9,110 nucleotides of DNA from an uncultured Selenomonadales bacterium (GTDB lineage: Bacteria > Bacillota > Negativicutes > Selenomonadales > Selenomonadaceae), in assembly GCA_946403735.1 (NCBI GenBank), contig CAMJAZ010000038.1:1-9110 (forward strand), read 5' to 3'. This document shows, piece after piece, positions 7,871-9,110 of the stretch. The position numbers and the translations under genes were made by a program. The notes beneath the pieces are model-generated. The model was not told where the DNA came from and made no database searches. It saw only the letters and a program-made list of their open reading frames with translations. Position 1 is the first letter of the stretch, and the number at the start of each line of letters is the position of its first letter.

Positions 7871-7902
7871 CACTTTTCGCCAAATCTCTGCACTTTTTGC
7901 CT
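7871..7902. repeat. Direct-repeat block A, candidate LytTR-type operator
   Basis: CACTTTTCG at 7871-7879 and CACTTTTTG at 7891-7899 form a direct pair spaced 20 bases start to start. The 32-base block recurs at 8156-8187 with two mismatches. Read on the minus strand, the units become AAAGTGCAG and AAAGTGCAT, close to the LytTR target consensus as I recall it. The block lies between the divergent promoters at 7839-7867 and 7909-7936. That it binds the neighbouring LytTR regulator is inferred. Confidence 0.6.
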
Positions 7903-7908
7903 GACTGA

Positions 7909-7936
7909 TTGACGCAAACTTAAAAGAGCATATAAT
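7909..7936 (+). promoter_or_regulatory. Strong sigma-A type promoter, rightward
   Basis: TTGACG (7909-7914), a 16-base spacer and a perfect TATAAT (7931-7936). It would start transcripts near 7943, giving the LytTR regulator gene a leader of about 310 bases, or expressing the short frame at 7983-8111. Repeat block A ends about 9 bases before the -35 hexamer. Confidence 0.6.
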
Positions 7937-8155
7937 CCGTTACCGTTTTAGGAAAAATTTCATTGAAAGTTGAGTTTCAGAAGTGGAAAAGAATTTTAAG
8001 TCGGACGAAGAGAAAAATTCAAATGCAGAAGCTGAAAAAAAGGATTCGGCAGCTGATTCAGTCAAAATTTTTGCTGATGAAGATTTTGGGCAGTCTCTAC
8101 GCCGACAATGAAACTTTTTTTAAGTTGATAAAGCGTCTGTTGCATGACAGCCTAT
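7937..8155. other. Stretch between the two repeat blocks, no firm gene
   Basis: Apart from the uncertain 42-codon frame, nothing definite is visible: no tRNA-like structure, no terminator with a U-tract and no long inverted repeat. The sequence is the leader of any transcript started at the 7909-7936 promoter. Its A-rich left part has coding-like codon usage, while the right part (8112-8155) does not. Confidence 0.5.
7983..8111 (+). CDS. Possible 42-residue small protein or gene remnant
   Basis: A short frame from GTG at 7983 to TGA at 8109-8111 encodes 42 residues rich in charged and small amino acids (11 acidic, 8 basic; for example KSDEEKNSNAEAEKKDSAAD). Most codons begin with a purine, and this frame looks more coding-like than the two alternatives. 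However, there is no convincing ribosome binding site before the GTG and no recognisable domain. A TTG at 7963, with AGGA 9 bases before it, lies in another frame that opens as MKVEFQ and continues after the stop as YADNETFFKLIKRLL. The region could therefore be a frameshifted remnant of a somewhat larger gene. It sits downstream of the 7909-7936 promoter and upstream of repeat block B. No function can be assigned, and it may not be expressed. Confidence 0.25.
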   Translation: MEKNFKSDEEKNSNAEAEKKDSAADSVKIFADEDFGQSLRRQ

Positions 8156-8205
8156 CACTTTTCGAGAAATCTCTGCACTTTTTGCCTCTGACCTTACACT
8201 TTGCG
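8156..8205. repeat. Direct-repeat block B, three units, candidate LytTR-type operator
   Basis: CACTTTTCG (8156-8164), CACTTTTTG (8176-8184) and CACTTTGCG (8197-8205) are spaced 20 and 21 bases start to start, about two helical turns, so all lie on one DNA face. The first 32 bases match block A at 30 positions. The block lies 48 bases before the LytTR regulator start codon, a position suited to autoregulation. Confidence 0.6.
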
Positions 8206-8222
8206 ATTTTCTATGCTTTAAT
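8188..8222 (+). promoter_or_regulatory. Weak candidate promoter of the LytTR regulator gene
   Basis: Two weak readings exist. CTGACC (8188-8193) with TATGCT (8212-8217) has an 18-base spacer and four of six matches in each hexamer. CTTACA (8193-8198) with TTTAAT (8217-8222) also has an 18-base spacer. Either overlaps the third unit of repeat block B. Confidence 0.3.
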
Positions 8223-8238
8223 GGACGAAATCACGATT

Positions 8239-8244
8239 AAGGGG
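8239..8244 (+). promoter_or_regulatory. Ribosome binding site of the LytTR regulator
   Basis: AAGGGG ends 8 bases before the ATG at 8253, supporting that start. Confidence 0.65.
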
Positions 8245-8252
8245 CGTTCAAT

Positions 8253-8993
8253 ATGAAAATTGCTCTCGTCGACGACCAATTTACCGACTTACATCAATCC
8301 GAAGCCTTTCTAAAGAATTATTTGGCTCAAAACTTTTCTGAAGTCGCCGACTCTATCCAACTTGATACCTTTTTGAATCCTCAAGACCTTTTGAACTCTT
8401 TCGAGCCGAAAAAATTCGATTTATTCATTCTCGATATTTTTATGAAGCCTTTAAACGGAATTCAAGTCGCTCAAGTCATTCGCAAGCGCGATAAGGACGC
8501 CGCAATCATTTTTTTGACTTCAAGCGAAGATTTTATCCTCGAAGGCTACAAAGTTTTTGCGGTTGGATACTTCCTAAAGCCATTTGCAGACAACGCTGAG
8601 CAATTTAACGAAACTTTTTCGTTTATCTTCCGAAAACTGCTTGCGAATCAGAAAAATCTTACAGTTACGATAAAAAATGGCGGCTTGGAAACGTCAATCC
8701 CGTATAAAAGCATAAAATTCATCGATATTGACTGGCAACATCGCATTTGCATACATTTAGCCGAAGAAAAACTTTATCCGAGCGTTTCATACGAAAAAAT
8801 TTGGTCTGAACTGCAAACCGACGGGCGATTTATCGAATGTTACCACAGAATTATTGTCAACATGGATTTTATCAAGTACATGGAGGGCGAAGACTTCATT
8901 TTGAATGATAAAACCCTGATTCCGATTAGCCAACGCAAAAGTAGAGACTCCAAAAGCAAATACATGCGTCATTTGCTTAACAGTTGCCTTTGA
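8253..8993 (+). CDS. Receiver-LytTR response regulator
   Basis: 246-residue cytoplasmic transcription factor of the AgrA/LytR class. The receiver is residues 1-125: acidic pair D7/D8 (IALVDDQ), phospho-acceptor D61 (FILDIFMKP), T89/S90 and K109-P110. The LytTR DNA-binding domain is about residues 135-244, with the family signature FIECYHRIIVNMDFIKYM (193-210) and the basic C-terminal strand ISQRKSRDSKSKYMRHL. LytTR domains bind pairs of about 9-bp direct repeats with a centre spacing near two helical turns, which is the geometry of the repeats just upstream (8156-8205) and before the divergent kinase (7871-7899). The usual LytS- or AgrC-type partner kinase is absent from the window, and the only kinase present is the divergent hybrid. 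Partnership with it through the HPt domain is plausible but inferred. A hairpin follows the stop codon. Confidence 0.93.
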   Translation: MKIALVDDQFTDLHQSEAFLKNYLAQNFSEVADSIQLDTFLNPQDLLNSFEPKKFDLFILDIFMKPLNGIQVAQVIRKRDKDAAIIFLTSSEDFILEGYKVFAVGYFLKPFADNAEQFNETFSFIFRKLLANQKNLTVTIKNGGLETSIPYKSIKFIDIDWQHRICIHLAEEKLYPSVSYEKIWSELQTDGRFIECYHRIIVNMDFIKYMEGEDFILNDKTLIPISQRKSRDSKSKYMRHLLNSCL

Positions 8994-8999
8994 GCAATG

Positions 9000-9040
9000 A
9001 AAAAAGCCTCCGAAATCGTTTTGAACTGATTTTGAAGGCT
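9000..9040 (-). terminator. Hairpin terminator, U-tract on the leftward side
   Basis: Arms 9005-9017 and 9028-9040 pair over 13 positions with one mismatch and one G-U wobble around a 10-base loop. An A-run at 9000-9005 becomes a U-tract for leftward transcription, so it best fits terminating a minus-strand gene to the right of the window. For rightward reads from the LytTR gene the hairpin lacks a following U-run, so termination there is uncertain. Confidence 0.6.
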
Positions 9041-9079
9041 CAAACACAAAAACTTTGTCCGTTTGAAAGCGCAAAGTGC

Positions 9080-9101
9080 AAAATTCCAAATATGGAATTT
9101 T
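9080..9101. repeat. AT-rich inverted repeat
   Basis: Arms AAAATTCCA (9080-9088) and TGGAATTTT (9093-9101) are perfect complements around the four-base loop AATA. With only two G-C pairs in the core it is a weak hairpin. It could be an operator or a weak terminator, and no gene is visible beyond it. Confidence 0.4.
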
Positions 9102-9110
9102 TAAATTCTC

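Noticed and set aside
7811..8252. An agr-like autoinducing peptide gene next to the LytTR regulator.
   Set aside because: No AgrB-like protease, no AgrC-type kinase and no peptide with a thiolactone-style cysteine core are visible; the 42-residue frame has no cysteine.
7811..8252. CRISPR array or attachment site suggested by the repeated 32-base block.
   Set aside because: There are only two copies, 285 bases apart with unequal surroundings, and no cas, integrase or transposase gene. The internal 20-bp periodicity fits an operator better.
7963..8256. A 97-codon TTG-start frame on the plus strand whose stop overlaps the LytTR start as ATGA.
   Set aside because: It runs through the repeat block and the promoter-like region, its product is a lysine-rich then hydrophobic sequence with no domain, and a different frame is more coding-like in the first half. 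The ATGA overlap may be chance.
9070..9078. A further copy of the operator unit (CACTTTGCG on the minus strand) near the right edge.
   Set aside because: No second unit lies 20-21 bases to either side, so it lacks the paired geometry and may be chance in AT-rich DNA.
8787..9089. A 100-codon minus-strand frame opposite the LytTR C terminus.
   Set aside because: It overlaps the conserved LytTR domain antisense, runs through the terminator hairpin and shows no recognisable domain.

Overview
The window looks like a chromosomal signalling locus from a low-to-mid GC Firmicute with a diderm-like lifestyle, possibly of the Negativicutes/Selenomonas type. The evidence is GGAGG-type ribosome binding sites, two lipoproteins with lysine-rich signal peptides, and a dense set of CACHE, receiver and GGDEF proteins. 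The taxonomic placement is an inference from style, not from a marker gene.

Layout: positions 7810 to 10 carry one five-gene operon on the minus strand. In transcription order it encodes (1) a very large hybrid histidine kinase with two extracellular dCACHE sensors, two DHp (HisKA) domains, one ATPase domain, a receiver and an HPt domain; (2) an amino-acid-type substrate-binding lipoprotein with no transporter genes beside it; (3) a receiver-GGDEF diguanylate cyclase; (4) a protein with one intact and one decayed receiver; (5) a TPR-repeat lipoprotein. Genes 1 and 2 overlap as ATGA and the remaining gaps are 15 to 37 bases. Divergently, on the plus strand, lies a receiver-LytTR transcription factor (8253-8993). 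About 440 bases separate the two start codons. This stretch holds promoter-like elements on both strands, two copies of a roughly 32-base block built from 9-bp direct repeats at 20-bp spacing, and a 42-codon open frame of uncertain status. The right edge (8994-9110) holds a hairpin terminator whose U-tract faces leftward traffic and a second AT-rich inverted repeat.

How the genes may work together (inference): both dCACHE domains keep the residues of the amino-acid-binding dCACHE motif, and the co-operonic binding protein is of the polar amino acid family, so the system probably reads extracellular amino acids. Phosphate would pass from the kinase through its own receiver to the C-terminal HPt, and from there to the separate receivers. 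Outputs would be c-di-GMP synthesis by the GGDEF protein and possibly transcription through the LytTR regulator, which may bind the repeats between the divergent genes.

The most unusual points are the duplicated sensor-DHp module in the kinase, where the first DHp keeps its histidine but has no ATPase domain, and the fact that the GGDEF and receiver proteins also each carry an intact copy plus a decayed copy of their signature domain. The intergenic direct repeats are also notable because they have LytTR-like geometry.
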